Shown here: positions 1-12,400 of the stretch, one piece after another | How positions within the stretch are numbered: position 1 is the first letter of the stretch | Layout of the letters: each line of letters starts with the position of its first letter | From: Parasitella parasitica | Lineage: Eukaryota; Mucoromycota; Mucoromycetes; Mucorales; Mucoraceae | Direction of reading: 5' to 3' | Assembly (NCBI GenBank): GCA_025201805.1 | Contig: MU619255.1 | Location: 113,034 to 177,033, forward strand | Length of the DNA: 64,000 nt | Program-made: the position numbers and the translations under genes | The notes under the pieces: generated by a model | What the model was told of the DNA's origin: nothing | The model's database searches: none | The model's input: only the letters and a program-made list of their open reading frames with translations

Positions 1-504
1 TAAATTTCATGTGTAGGACATTTTGGAACTTGCGACTACATACGCGTGCAACTCAAGGCAGGTATTTCTCCATTTGACTTTTGCAGCATCATCTGTTTCG
101 TCATTCCACCCTAATTCCTTGCTGAAACCAACATGATCTACAATGTTGGCAACGATATCTGCTTTTGCGTAGCCCAAATCAGACAGAAATGTCTTTATCA
201 GTTGGCCGCCCGTTTCCTTTCCTTGGTAGTATTTTCGGTCGCCTACATCATGACAGAGTGCAGCAAGCTCAACCAGCTCCAAATCGACAGTGTTGTCTTT
301 GGATAGGTCGGTGGCTATGCAGCGAGCTGTAGTCGCGCAGTAATGTCAGCTATACTTGTACCATGACGGTGGAAATGTGTTCTTTAAAATACCCAGGTTA
401 GCGACTCTATCGACATGATACATGTCATGAGACGGGTCAAGACCAGACATGTAGCCTGACACCATTTTCCTTGTTTCTTGGAGTATGTTGGTGTAGGAAT
501 TCAT
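1..504 (-). CDS. HD-domain metal-dependent phosphohydrolase, partial at window edge
   Basis: Exons are complement(393..504) and complement(44..326), followed by a donor GTATGT at 43 whose downstream exon lies outside the window. The 66-nt intron (327-392) contains CTGAC shortly before its acceptor and joins the two exons in frame. The first exon carries SHDMYHVDRV and the second carries CHDVGD, which are the first His and the His-Asp pair expected of the HD superfamily. The later stretch VDHVGFSKEL resembles bacterial YedJ/YpgQ-type HD hydrolases. Such proteins usually hydrolyse phosphate esters or nucleotides with a divalent metal; the substrate here cannot be told. The start at 504 is the first ATG after a stretch with no coding signal, and it faces the divergent kinase gene at 690. 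Confidence 0.8.
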
Positions 505-689
505 TTGCTTGCGATACCTAGTACAGAAAAGACAAGGAAGAAAGGCCTGTTGTTGATGACCACAAAGGCGGAGCCTCCGTGAAAGACTAGCAATGTTTTT
601 TTTTTTTTGCAACCCATAAATATTTCTCAGCTTTTCACTTGTGCTGTATAGCTTCCTCCCTCTTCTATTTTTATCAGCGGATATATAAT

Positions 690-2548
<1,859 letters not shown>

Positions 2549-3319
2549 AAAATTGACATCCCAAAAGATACCTACTTTTTTTCTTTTTTTTTTTTTTCTT
2601 TCTACATATACACATTGAACAGCTAATACAAACATGCTCTAAATAAATCAATGCATAGGGGGACTCAAAAATTACACCGAGGCACATCAATACGATTGCA
2701 TTACACTTACACATTTTGCTTATAACTTTATCCAAAGTTTTGCTAATTTTGATTTTTTAAATAAGTTTCCGCTATTCCAAGGACTCGCGAGTATTAAAAG
2801 TTGGCTGGTAAAATTGGGAACCAAGAGTCGGTGGGCTCAAAATCTTCCAATATTATAACGAATTTCTACTATAACGAGTTCCGATCGTATAACAATATAG
2901 GACAACAGCAGCATAACAGCATTAGTGCCACATCAATCAGATGGGAAGGCAACAATAAAGATAAAACTTTTATCGTTCGTTATTAGAATTAAAATCCATG
3001 ATATTTATGATATATATTGTAGGTTTTTGTATGTTAAAACATCGATAGACAATGCTCCTAAACTTGCTGTAATAGTATGGATATATGCCGAAAAATATCC
3101 GCACTTTGTCACTTTACAGCAATGTAAATACATAAATTACAAGTAAACTGTGGTTTTGTATTTCTTTTGCAAGGGAGCAGAAACACTGTGTTTAACCAAC
3201 TCTGATATTTTATTACAAATAATTCAAAGTCGAAATGTGAGGTGCATCAAGCTGAAATTCGTAAATGTAAACCAGTAAAAGTACAATGTTTTTATTCGAA
3301 TTACAAAAAAATACAACTT
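2549..3319. other. Intergenic region with a possible transposon-end relic
   Basis: There is no supported gene. A T-rich stretch at 2575-2602 follows the kinase gene. At 2851-2901 there are three spaced copies of TATAAC(G), in the style of pogo/Tc1 terminal repeats. The remainder is AT-rich without long open frames. Confidence 0.5.
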
Positions 3320-4818
3320 TTAAAATATCCATGATCGCCTAGCCAATACCAGTATATCATGGTTCACTTGTCGCTGTGTTGACGATAGTGGAATACGAGG
3401 CACAGGGTGAACCTCATTGTCATTGGCATCACTATTATGATTTGGCTGCTGCTGTCCCCATTTATTAGACCATCTTTGCATCTTAGAGTAAAATTTCTCT
3501 GCATTCACTTGGCTTCTTCTTCTTGATGCGTTCGTATGATCATCATTGTTGCTGATTGATTTTCTCTTCATTGCCAGATGTTCATTATCTTGTTCATCAT
3601 CCGGGCTATTTTTAGGGAAATATAGGGCAATAAACTTTGATAGTTCTTCGTCCACAACACAATCAGCAAGGTTGAATGTAGCACGACATAGAGGACAAGC
3701 GCCCTCTTTATGTACTGGAGTCAGTTGACCTAAATGGTCAAAAGTCTGGCATGTACAATACACTGCTGGGGAAGGCTTAATCCAATGAACCAACCCCTCT
3801 GAAATACGGTTCACAGTTTTTCGCCGAATTTTGTAGCAACTTGTACACACCATGTGTTGAATACAGTTACGGCAAAAGGTATGATTGCAGTTTAACGTAG
3901 TAGGCTCCTGCCAAATGCAAAGGCAGACTGCGCATGTGAAATCTTGACGAACAGGTATGCTTGTTTTCAGCAGCGAATGAAAATTTTCTTTGATCGTGTT
4001 GTATGGTTTGAGTTGATAGTTATATTTTTGCCGCCAACGAGATTTCATTACTTGTAAAAGCGGTACTTCTGTCGTTGGTTCGAGCTGCATGGCAGTGCTG
4101 CCCAGATCCCAAAGCATGTCGAATTGTGATGTAATGTAGTAATGGTACATGTGCAAATGCTGTTTGAATCTATATACTTGTGTGATGCATTGACGAAGTT
4201 TTTGTGATGGCTGTGCCTGTTTTGAATTTTAAAAAAATCAATAAGAAGCAATCTAAGTGCATGCAAATAAATACATACTCCAAATTCATGTTGAACTCGA
4301 GACTCTATCTTTTGAATATAGTCATTTGAACCACTAGACATCGGAGAATCCCATTCGTCAAGACATATGCTTATGAATTGATGGACCTTTTTCAACGATT
4401 TTCTGTTCCGATTCTTCACAGGAGATGACTACAGATACTCAGTATTGAATGATACACTTGAATAAACCATTTGATTTAAAGCCAAACTTACAATATAGCG
4501 TACGGTATTTGAAACTTCTTCTAATTGTGTATTCAGCACGATCAAAGCTGATTGACTCGTATGGCACACTTTATCCAATTCCGAGTGCCATGTTTGTATA
4601 AATGGATCCATGCACTTCCAGAACGACTTTTGGGTTTTCATTTGCTGTTGCTGTTGCAAATGGTTGTACGCATTCTGCAGTCTGTCTACCCGGACAAGAT
4701 GCTTGCCATACAAGTAGGACTCTTTTAAATGTTCTGATTGCGTATAGTCATCAAACACAATCAATGGCAGCTTTCTCTTTTTACTACCATGGAAGAAGCG
4801 GGTCCAAAAACGGGTCAT
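3320..4818 (-). CDS. RING-finger protein, probable E3 ubiquitin ligase
   Basis: Exons complement(4492..4818), complement(4279..4428) and complement(3320..4216) give 457 residues. From about residue 254 the protein has CAVC, then CNHTFCRNC, then CPLC after an insert of roughly 50 residues that itself holds CTSC and YCTC pairs, so it reads as a C3HC4-type RING with an extended second half. The first 250 residues are helical, contain a short glutamine run, and are not recognised. Domain order (long helical N terminus, RING, basic low-complexity tail) recalls SPX-RING ligases, but I cannot see a convincing SPX motif. A second in-frame ATG at 4890 would add 24 residues. The gene sits just downstream of the Rex1-like gene on the same strand. 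Confidence 0.8.
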
Positions 4819-4935
4819 TGTAACTTGGAATAAGAGAGAGTGAGAGGAAAGACCAAATTTTGGTTTTCTGATTTTTATTCTATTCGGCATGAATCATGGG
4901 TAAAAGCAAGTGATATTTGTTCATGTATAAACTGC

Positions 4936-7122
4936 CTATAATGATTTAAACATAAAAAATGATGCGCTTGTTCTTGCTTTTGCAGCAAGCTCATCTAATC
5001 TTGTGTGATCTGCTTTAGTCCATTGCTCATTCTTTGGTATGTCTACTGGTTCCGACTTCTTGCTGCCATATTTCTCATGGTAGCTTTGACGTTTGTCGTA
5101 CAAAGCTTTGTATTCAGGGACGTCGCAGACACCTCCAGAAATAACTAAAAACGAGTTGGGAGGAAGGCCTTGGTAGACACGACGAATGTAACTATCCAGA
5201 CATTGAAGTCGCATAGCTCGATCCGATGTAGCATTGGCAGCTGTGGGTAAAATACTAGGTGCCTCACCACCCTCTAACTCACGACGCATTAAACTCTCAT
5301 CTGCTGCCTGGAAACGAGTGAATAAAAAGTTGGTTGTAGGTAATTTCTCTAGTGTCAAATCAACGAGCTCTTCGTCAGTATCTACGCGATGATATTCGCC
5401 ACTTTCAGTTGAGCCAAATGAACGATAATCGCTTTTGCTGCTTTCTAAAATCGCACTGGAACGGCTGGGACGATTTGCAAGCAAACGGTCCATAATCAAC
5501 TCGGTTTTTTTAAATTTTCCAAAGCTGGGCTTATTAGCCAATTTGCACTTGAATAGATCTAAAGTGGCACGCGCATCCTCATTGGAATCGTGGCCAACAT
5601 GCTCATGACTACGTTCTTGAATATTGCGTTTAAGATAGCTGCGAGCCAAGAAACGAAGAGAAGGCTTATAAGGAGGCCCGCGGTGGTGGTCGTATAATAA
5701 AGATGTATCAACACAATAAGGGTGAGCCAACTGCAATGCTTTCAGGTCATTTTCCAAACCATGACCGACTAGAATCACATTATGATTCACTAATTTACGC
5801 ACATACTTTTGGGCACGACGTAGAGAGCATGTGGCCGTCTTCATTCTGGCGGGAGTAATACCAGAGAAACGGGTCAAGTAATCAACAATGGGCTGATCAG
5901 GTTTCACCAGCTCATCCAACAATGCGCTGCCGTCTGTATTGCATCAGTCATCCCCATCACTACCTCGGGCATTTCTCTCTCACATACCTTCATCAATCAA
6001 AGTGATACGGGCCAACGAGCTACCATTTGCAGTCAAGACCATTTCACAGTCAACAGCAATCAATCGCTTGTGTTCACCCTCCTTCAACGGCTCGACAGCA
6101 GGGTGCGTCTGCTTCCACCCATCAGGCAAAACCGCGCTCGGATCCAAGAAGGGTGGGATGGGGTAATCGTTCTTTTTCATTTCCTCCAATGTCAGTACAT
6201 AGAACTCACGCATATTACCCTTGTACTTTGCCATTTTGATTTGCTTTTCCTTTGCTAAACGCTCCTTTTTCGAGTTTGACATGTTGCACTGCAGAATATC
6301 TGCCACGGGTGAATTGAAGCGACCTTGCTTTCCGGATATCTGATTGGTGATCATGTATTTTGCTTGTTTGGTTAAAAACGGCATGGTAGCCTTACCCACA
6401 GATTCTTTGAGCTCTTCCAGATCAATATACGGGGTGGTGGTGTCATTGACTCCAAAGTAGTTACAACTTAGGCCTTGGGCATACATCATGACTACATGAT
6501 CGACTTTGGTCTTGTGGATAATGTTGCACCAGGGTAAATTGCTTGTCTCGGATAGGGCATACAGCACAAATTCGCCCAATTGCTTGGTGGGCAATACACT
6601 CTTGAGATTGCTGGTTATGATGTTGAACGTAGGTTTGACAATCACTTGACCGTCGACCTTGACTTTAGCTTGACGTTTGAGCTGTTTCTTTTTGCGAATG
6701 GCTGCGACTTTGGCGAGAATCTCCTCCTGTGTAAGCTTCTTGGGAGCTTGCTTTCCCTTGGCTTTCTTGTGTGATTTTTTAGGTGTTCCAAGCGTATTGG
6801 ATTTGACATTTGGAGGCGTTACGATGGGTGTTGCAACAACTGTAGTGGAGATAGACTTATACTGAGGTTGGGCTGCGGGCGCTGGCGCAGTTGACTTGAC
6901 TGTAACAGGCTTTGATTCAGGGATTGTTGCCTCAGAATCCCTTTTCTTCTTGTCTGATTTGTGCTTTTTCTTTGACGTTTTTTCGCCGTTTTCATGAGCA
7001 GGATGAGAGCGTTTCTTGCTCTCAGTCGCCAGAGTGGAGTCAACATCATCGAAACTGACATGCAATTTCTTTGAAGCATCGTGAAGGACCACGTTTTTGT
7101 CGATTTTTGGAGTGAATTTCAT
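4936..7122 (-). CDS. rex1: RNA exonuclease of the Rex1/REXO family (DEDDh)
   Basis: Exons complement(5988..7122) and complement(4936..5933) flank a 54-nt intron and encode 710 residues. The N-terminal 150 residues are lysine-rich and look nucleolar or nuclear. The C-terminal half holds the three exonuclease motifs: AVDCEM near residue 357, VGHGLENDLKAL, and HDSNEDARATLDLF. Between them is VKPDQPIVDYLTRFSGIT, typical of yeast Rex1/Rnh70. Such enzymes trim the 3' ends of 5S rRNA, 5.8S rRNA and tRNA precursors. All catalytic acidic residues are present. The tail after the exonuclease domain, about 180 residues, is not conserved as far as I can tell. Confidence 0.92.
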
Positions 7123-7453
7123 GATCGACTACTGTTATGAAGTAAAAGAAGCAGTGGGATTAATGAAACTTTTTTTTTTTCTCTGTTTTTTGACAATCAA
7201 GGGACTGGTTTGCATTTACAGCAGTCCGTGGACCGACGGTACCTGAACACTTGCACTCTCAATGCTATACCGTTCTGTTGCCGAGAACTCTAGATGGGCT
7301 AATTACCCACCCAAGATTTGATTTCGATGCTCGGGTTCTTCACAATTAAGGCAATCACTGTGACTCTCTCAAACACATTAGTATAGTATTGTGGAACCGT
7401 ATGATGCTCTGACGCCCGCCTACATCCATGGTGCGCACTGCAAAAGAACACGC

Positions 7454-7461
7454 TATTTAAA
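7454..7461 (+). promoter_or_regulatory. Candidate TATA box for the DUF7721-like gene
   Basis: TATTTAAA lies 53 nt upstream of the ATG at 7514 and is followed by a CT-rich stretch, a common fungal core-promoter arrangement. Confidence 0.45.
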
Positions 7462-7513
7462 GACGTCTGTGATGCGCCAACTCGCTCTTTTCTCTCTCTC
7501 TTCAGATAGCAAA

Positions 7514-8233
7514 ATGTCGTACGGTGAATCTAACTCTTATACAGGCGGCGAATCCAACTCTTACCAAGGTACATAGATATTCAAAAGTGTGTTGGATGGA
7601 ATCAAAATTAACATGCTTTTAGGTGGTTCTGCCTCGGACGTTGCCGCGTATGCCAAAAGACATTATCAAGATGACGATCAAGATGACCGTAAGTTTTATC
7701 CACATCGAAGAGAGGCCAGATTTTTTTAATACAATAATTTGTTAAAAGACGAAGATCTCTTCAAAAATGTCGCATCCAGCGTCATGAATAGCGGCAACCA
7801 TGAAGAAGGCTTAAAGGAAAATGAAGCCCAAGAGGCAGCCCGAGCTCATGAGCAAGTCTATAGTCAAGAGAATAATGTTTCATCTCGCGATATGGGGTCT
7901 GCTGCTGCCATGCAAGCATTCAAGATGTTTTCTGGTGGACAAAGCAATGGTGGCGGATCATCAAATGAACTCGTTGGATTAGCCATGGGAGAAGCCATGA
8001 AACTCTTTAACAAACAAGGAGGTAATGCCAGTGGTGCTGACAAGAATGAAATGCTTCAAAGTGCTGCTATGATGGCAATGAAATTATTTATGGAGCAAAA
8101 AGGTGGTAGTAGCGGTGGTGGCGCAAGTTCTGGTATTACTCAAATAATGGGTATGTTGGGTGGTATGAGCAATGAACAAAAGCCATCTCATGCCAGCAGT
8201 GGAGTTGCTGGCTTATTGAGCAAATTCTTGTAG
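7514..8233 (+). CDS. Small Gly/Met-rich protein, DUF7721-like
   Basis: Exons 7514..7568, 7623..7688 and 7749..8233 give 201 residues. The N terminus has a repeated (G)ESNSY unit and an acidic patch (DDDQDD). The central part is helical (LFKNVASSVM, EEGLKENEAQEAARAHEQVY) and the C-terminal half alternates Gly/Ser linkers with two similar helices, AAMQAFKMF and AAMMAMKLF. This looks like the fungal DUF7721 family, whose function is unknown to me. There is no signal peptide or membrane segment. An upstream in-frame ATG at 7391 is less likely because a TATA-like element lies between the two. Confidence 0.8.
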
Positions 8234-10690
8234 TATCTCTTTTTTATTTGTTTATTTGTGTGACAAAGTGAATAATCCACAAGCGATCAATAAAAAATAT
8301 GTTATTGTCGCCGTGATATATATACATATAAAAAATAAGCTCTGGTCTTTGAGGGGTAAGCGTTCAAGATTGTAAAAATTCTAATATTCAGCACAAGATA
8401 CAGGGTTTGACCTGCTGAATACATTATTATCAATAAGAGAACCAATATGTAGTTTACAAAAAGCAGGGATCTGAAACTGTTTGATTTTTGCATGAAAAAC
8501 AATAGCATATGCCACAGCAGACGTACTGCATGCACCCAAGTTTATCTATACTTATTGCAGATGCATTACCGCATATGCTTCTCGTGTTCACCTCGAATAA
8601 AATCAAGAGAAAAGAAAAAAAAAACCCCCAGTTTCTGACAAAAAAAAGTTCACGTCAATGATGAAGGTCATGGTGATTGTGATAATACATATAAGGGTTT
8701 CTGGTAACAAGCCTTTTTATCTCTGATAAAAGCTAGAAAGTTTCCTTAAAAAGATTTTAAGTAAGGCTTTTTATATTTAGAGAAAAAGAATAATTGCTTT
8801 GTTTCATTTACAGGGAAAATGCAAAGAGAATGTGCCATATCTTCAAGTTCAAGATAGTCTTTCAAAAAGGTTATGGTTGTCGATTGACAAACAAACATCT
8901 GTGATTCTGGGTGTAAGTGTGTCTGTTGACTCTGGATCAAAAACCTTTAACTGAATTCAGAAACGGAGAGCAAGGTTGAAAATAAACACATTCAAGTCAT
9001 TATGATTTCATAAATTCCTATACAGATAATTTTATGAATGAGTGTGTCATCCTGGTGGCAGATTGTTTCATTTTCTCTGGCATTTTCTTATACCCTCAGT
9101 TGATTTGGCGTCTCCTAGTGTAGAAGGTCTTGTCAAACATATACCAAACTGGGTTCTCTATATCCAACTGCACAGTAGAACAGCTAGTCAAACCCGTGCC
9201 ATCTTTTCCATAATATTGGAATGGTTCAAAAGTAGATTTCAAGTGCCTAATTTTTTTTTTTTTAGTCTGCGCAAACTTCAGTGTGTTATTGTCAAAAACT
9301 GTAAGAAAACAATGTTTAGCAATCGCAAACAAAAAAACAAGTAATATAAAGTAATGTATTAGACTATAAGGCACCTTTTGATTACATTATTGCATAGCTT
9401 GGAGCAAGTTTTTGTATTTTTTAAGCTGACATCAGATGAAGGTAACGACTTTTTTGAATTTTTTACGGAAAAGTATTTTTCAAAATAGGAGCGTGAGATC
9501 GTCAGGTCAGGTAGAGACATGCAAGTACTACCATTAGAAAGCCAAGAAACACATAATTTAAACAAAATAGTTTTCAATTGTTTCTCTTTGGAATTGGTTA
9601 AGCTATGGCTTCTCAAAGCTAATGCTTTCTTAAAAAAAAGCACCATTTTTATTTGATGGTGGAGATTAAACCAGTGCAAAATCAGGAAGGAAAAAATTCT
9701 TTCAGAAACTCAATTTGGACATTTTGAAAACAAAATTACTCCTTTAAGGCAAGATATCATCTACTGATACTATGCATACGACGGCAGTCAGTCTATGATA
9801 ATAGATGTATTTTTGGGCGCTCTACACGATAGTCTTATTTTCATAATCTCCATATGCTTACGAAAGGAATTCTGCTGAGAAAACCACAAAACAGTTTAAG
9901 AGAGAAAATTCAATATTTTGCTTAATCAGAGCGCATTTTCAGTCTTTCAGATTAAGGAATGGTCTTTTACGATCATTTCCCTCTAATATCTGCTATAGTA
10001 AAAAGTTGCATTTTTGGTGTCAAAATTGAGGATAATGCATGATCGATGATTTTGGATGCGTGGGTACAAGGAAAAAATCGAAAAAATCCGTCATTTTGCA
10101 TCGAAAAAAAATCATGCCCAAATTGCACCAAAATCATATATAATATAGTTTTTTACCAATGGATATTATTTCTGGTGTTTTCAGGGCACTTTTGATTATG
10201 AAAATCAGTCGAAAAATGGCACATGAAGCTAAGTTCTTGCTTTTAAACTGTAAAAAACATCTATCTGGAGATGGTATCACGTCAATATCAATTCTAGTAC
10301 TTGACACGGCTCTATAAAGTAATTATTTTGATACCACAAGTATATCTTTCTTTATAGTAATATGATCAAACAGGCGTGGCTCATTGGGTTGGAAGCGTAG
10401 GAGGATAATTAATGAATACAATGTTTTGCTGTAATAACCCCTTGTTATTTCTGAATAATTCGTAATTTGCTAATTGTTAGTGACAGAGAAGCCCTATTAC
10501 CATTTTTGCTTATAATAATGCTTAATGCCAGTTCAAGAGTTCCTTTTTTTTTTAATTTTAATACTAAACATGTAAAATAGAAAGTAAATTAGAGGTTTGA
10601 ATTGAGGTTGAGGGTAATTTTGCTAACAAAAGTTAAGCTTCATAATAAGCTTTTGGGAGATTCCAGGTTCCAGTCACTGTACTGTAGAGT
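8234..10690. other. Gene-poor AT-rich region
   Basis: There is no gene I can support. The longest frame (complement of about 9359-9679) encodes 106 residues and includes LCVSWLSNG and PSSDVSLKN, which faintly recall hAT transposases but are too weak to call. Around 10000-10260 there is an A-rich stretch with many AAAATC motifs and no coding potential. Confidence 0.4.
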
Positions 10691-11450
10691 ATCAAATTCT
10701 GAACACGATAACTCGCTATACCAAACACATTTTTTTACACCAACCCGTTCGATATAACGGGTCCCGACTGTATGTTCTTTCTTTGATATAGGATATGCTG
10801 ACTTAACTCAACTGGTATAATAATGTGAAGTTATAAAAATAAAGATTGTATTTGCTTGGATATACAGTACTATGGTTTTTGAAAAGACATATAATTAAAG
10901 GAAAAAACAAAATGAAATGGTTGGTTTAAACTTAGATTCAGGGATAAACTGCTATTGTGAAATGCATAATTTGATGAATACGTACAGCTTGATGCCTTAT
11001 TAATATTTGAAATTTGATACCTTGATGCGACCAGTCTTTTTACAGCTCTCAAAAATACTGTCAGGACACGCATTATACTGACTAACCCACCTATAAGCTG
11101 TTCGAGGGTGAATACCCAACTGCTTTGCTGCAGCTGAAGCATTCATACACTTTTCAATCCTCAGATCGAAAAACCTAGCTTTATCCTGGACTGTATAACA
11201 CACATAATCCCATTTTGGTTTTGCCTCCTTCATATGAACATCTTCATTTTTTGGACACTGGGCAAGTCAGAGATGATTCATTGGGGACTGCAATTTTCAA
11301 GTAGTCTGTACGAGTAGCAATAGTCTCAACAATGAACTCATTCTGATCAACAATATAGTCCATGGGCTCAGGACCACCATTCTCGTCAATAACATTCCCA
11401 TGTCTATTTCCATCTTCATAGGAATATAGTACTCATTATGAATTGTAAAG
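10690..11450 (-). mobile_element. Decayed Tc1/mariner-type transposon
   Basis: The transposase fragment described below is flanked on its downstream side by 10700-10774. That stretch reads CGATAACTCGCTATACC, then CGATATAACGGGTCCCGAC and then TGTATG. It has the look of a pogo/Tc1 terminal repeat ending in a CAGTCGGG-like tip on the minus strand. Upstream, 11260-11400 on the minus strand still encodes a readable acidic region (PEPMDYIVDQNEF) before a frame break. No matching 5' terminal repeat was found, so the outer boundary is a guess. Confidence 0.6.
11000..11233 (-). pseudogene. Transposase N-terminal helix-turn-helix fragment (Tc1/mariner, IS630 type)
   Basis: The open stretch of 77 residues contains KARFFDLRIEKC, then MNASAAAKQLGIHPRTAYRW and CPDSIFESCKKTGR. 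This is the homeodomain-like DNA-binding region of a transposase family I associate with Mucorales genomes. It stops right after the first DNA-binding domain. No DDE catalytic domain follows in any frame, and the upstream coding sequence is out of frame with it. It is a dead copy. Confidence 0.75.
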
Positions 11451-12347
11451 CCCACTCTCTCTTTATATTTTTCGGGTGCGAGATTTCATTTTTAATTGAC
11501 CAGTGACATTGATTTTGATTGGTTGTGACATTTACTTGTTGGAAGCACTGTACACTATGTAGGTTAATCTCATTATGCGTTAATGAAAAACGTAGGGAAT
11601 CACCAGATCATGAACTTGTCGTGTCTACTGCTTGGCCGGTTCCTTGTTTCAGATCTATGTGGTAAAGCACCATGTATACAAGACCATGCAATACTGTGTA
11701 GGTGTAAACATTATGCTCATCACCATCACAGACTCTTTTAGGAAACTGCACTAGATGCAAAAAGAATATACATTTTATGCGATTAAGGATATTGGTGCGA
11801 CATTTCTGCTCGAAAAAAGTAAGAAGCTGTAGACGGTTTAGCGCCAGATACATATAATAAGGAAGCCCCATATTTTGTGCCCTTCAAATGAACAAATGCT
11901 GCTTTCAAGCACATGTTTAATGGTATAGTGACGTTAAATGTTACAATATATCCTTTTTTTTACTATAATGCCAGGCTGTTGTTGTTGTCAATAGACGTTG
12001 GCAGCAAAAAGGAAATTCGAAATGTGCGCTGGTTGGTTACTGTAGCACAGTATTTTCCTTCTGTGCTCCTTTTTCTTATATTGGCGATCAAAAATAGGTT
12101 CTTTTTTCCTCCCCTTTTTCTGCATCTCCTTAATCATTTGGGCTAAAAACGTTAAGCTATTGTTTTAGTCTTTTTTTTTTTCTCTCTCTCTCTCTCTTTC
12201 TTTCGTTCATATCAACTTTTGTCTTGTTTTTTGTTAGCTTTCAAATCAACTTTTCCACTTTCCTTTATGTTGTAACATCAAACCAAGACCCCAAACAGAC
12301 AACACTATAAATTCCATTCCTTTTTTCGAATTAAAAACAATATTAAT
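11451..12347. other. Intergenic region upstream of the CAMK-like kinase
   Basis: There is no supported gene. A minus-strand frame at 11608-11871 (87 residues) is unrecognised and could be part of the transposon relic. T-rich and CT-rich runs at 12170-12200 probably belong to the promoter or leader of the kinase gene. Confidence 0.4.
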
Positions 12348-12389
12348 ACCACCACCACTACCACCACTACCACCACCACTACTACTAAT
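12348..12389 (+). repeat. ACC/ACT trinucleotide repeat in kinase leader
   Basis: About 14 units of ACC with some ACT lie immediately upstream of the proposed start codon at 12401, in what should be the 5' untranslated region. Confidence 0.8.
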
Positions 12390-12400
12390 AAAAACATATT

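Noticed and set aside
9359..9679. Possible hAT transposase fragment
   Set aside because: Only a few residues fit the family, and neighbouring frames give no further blocks, so support is too weak.
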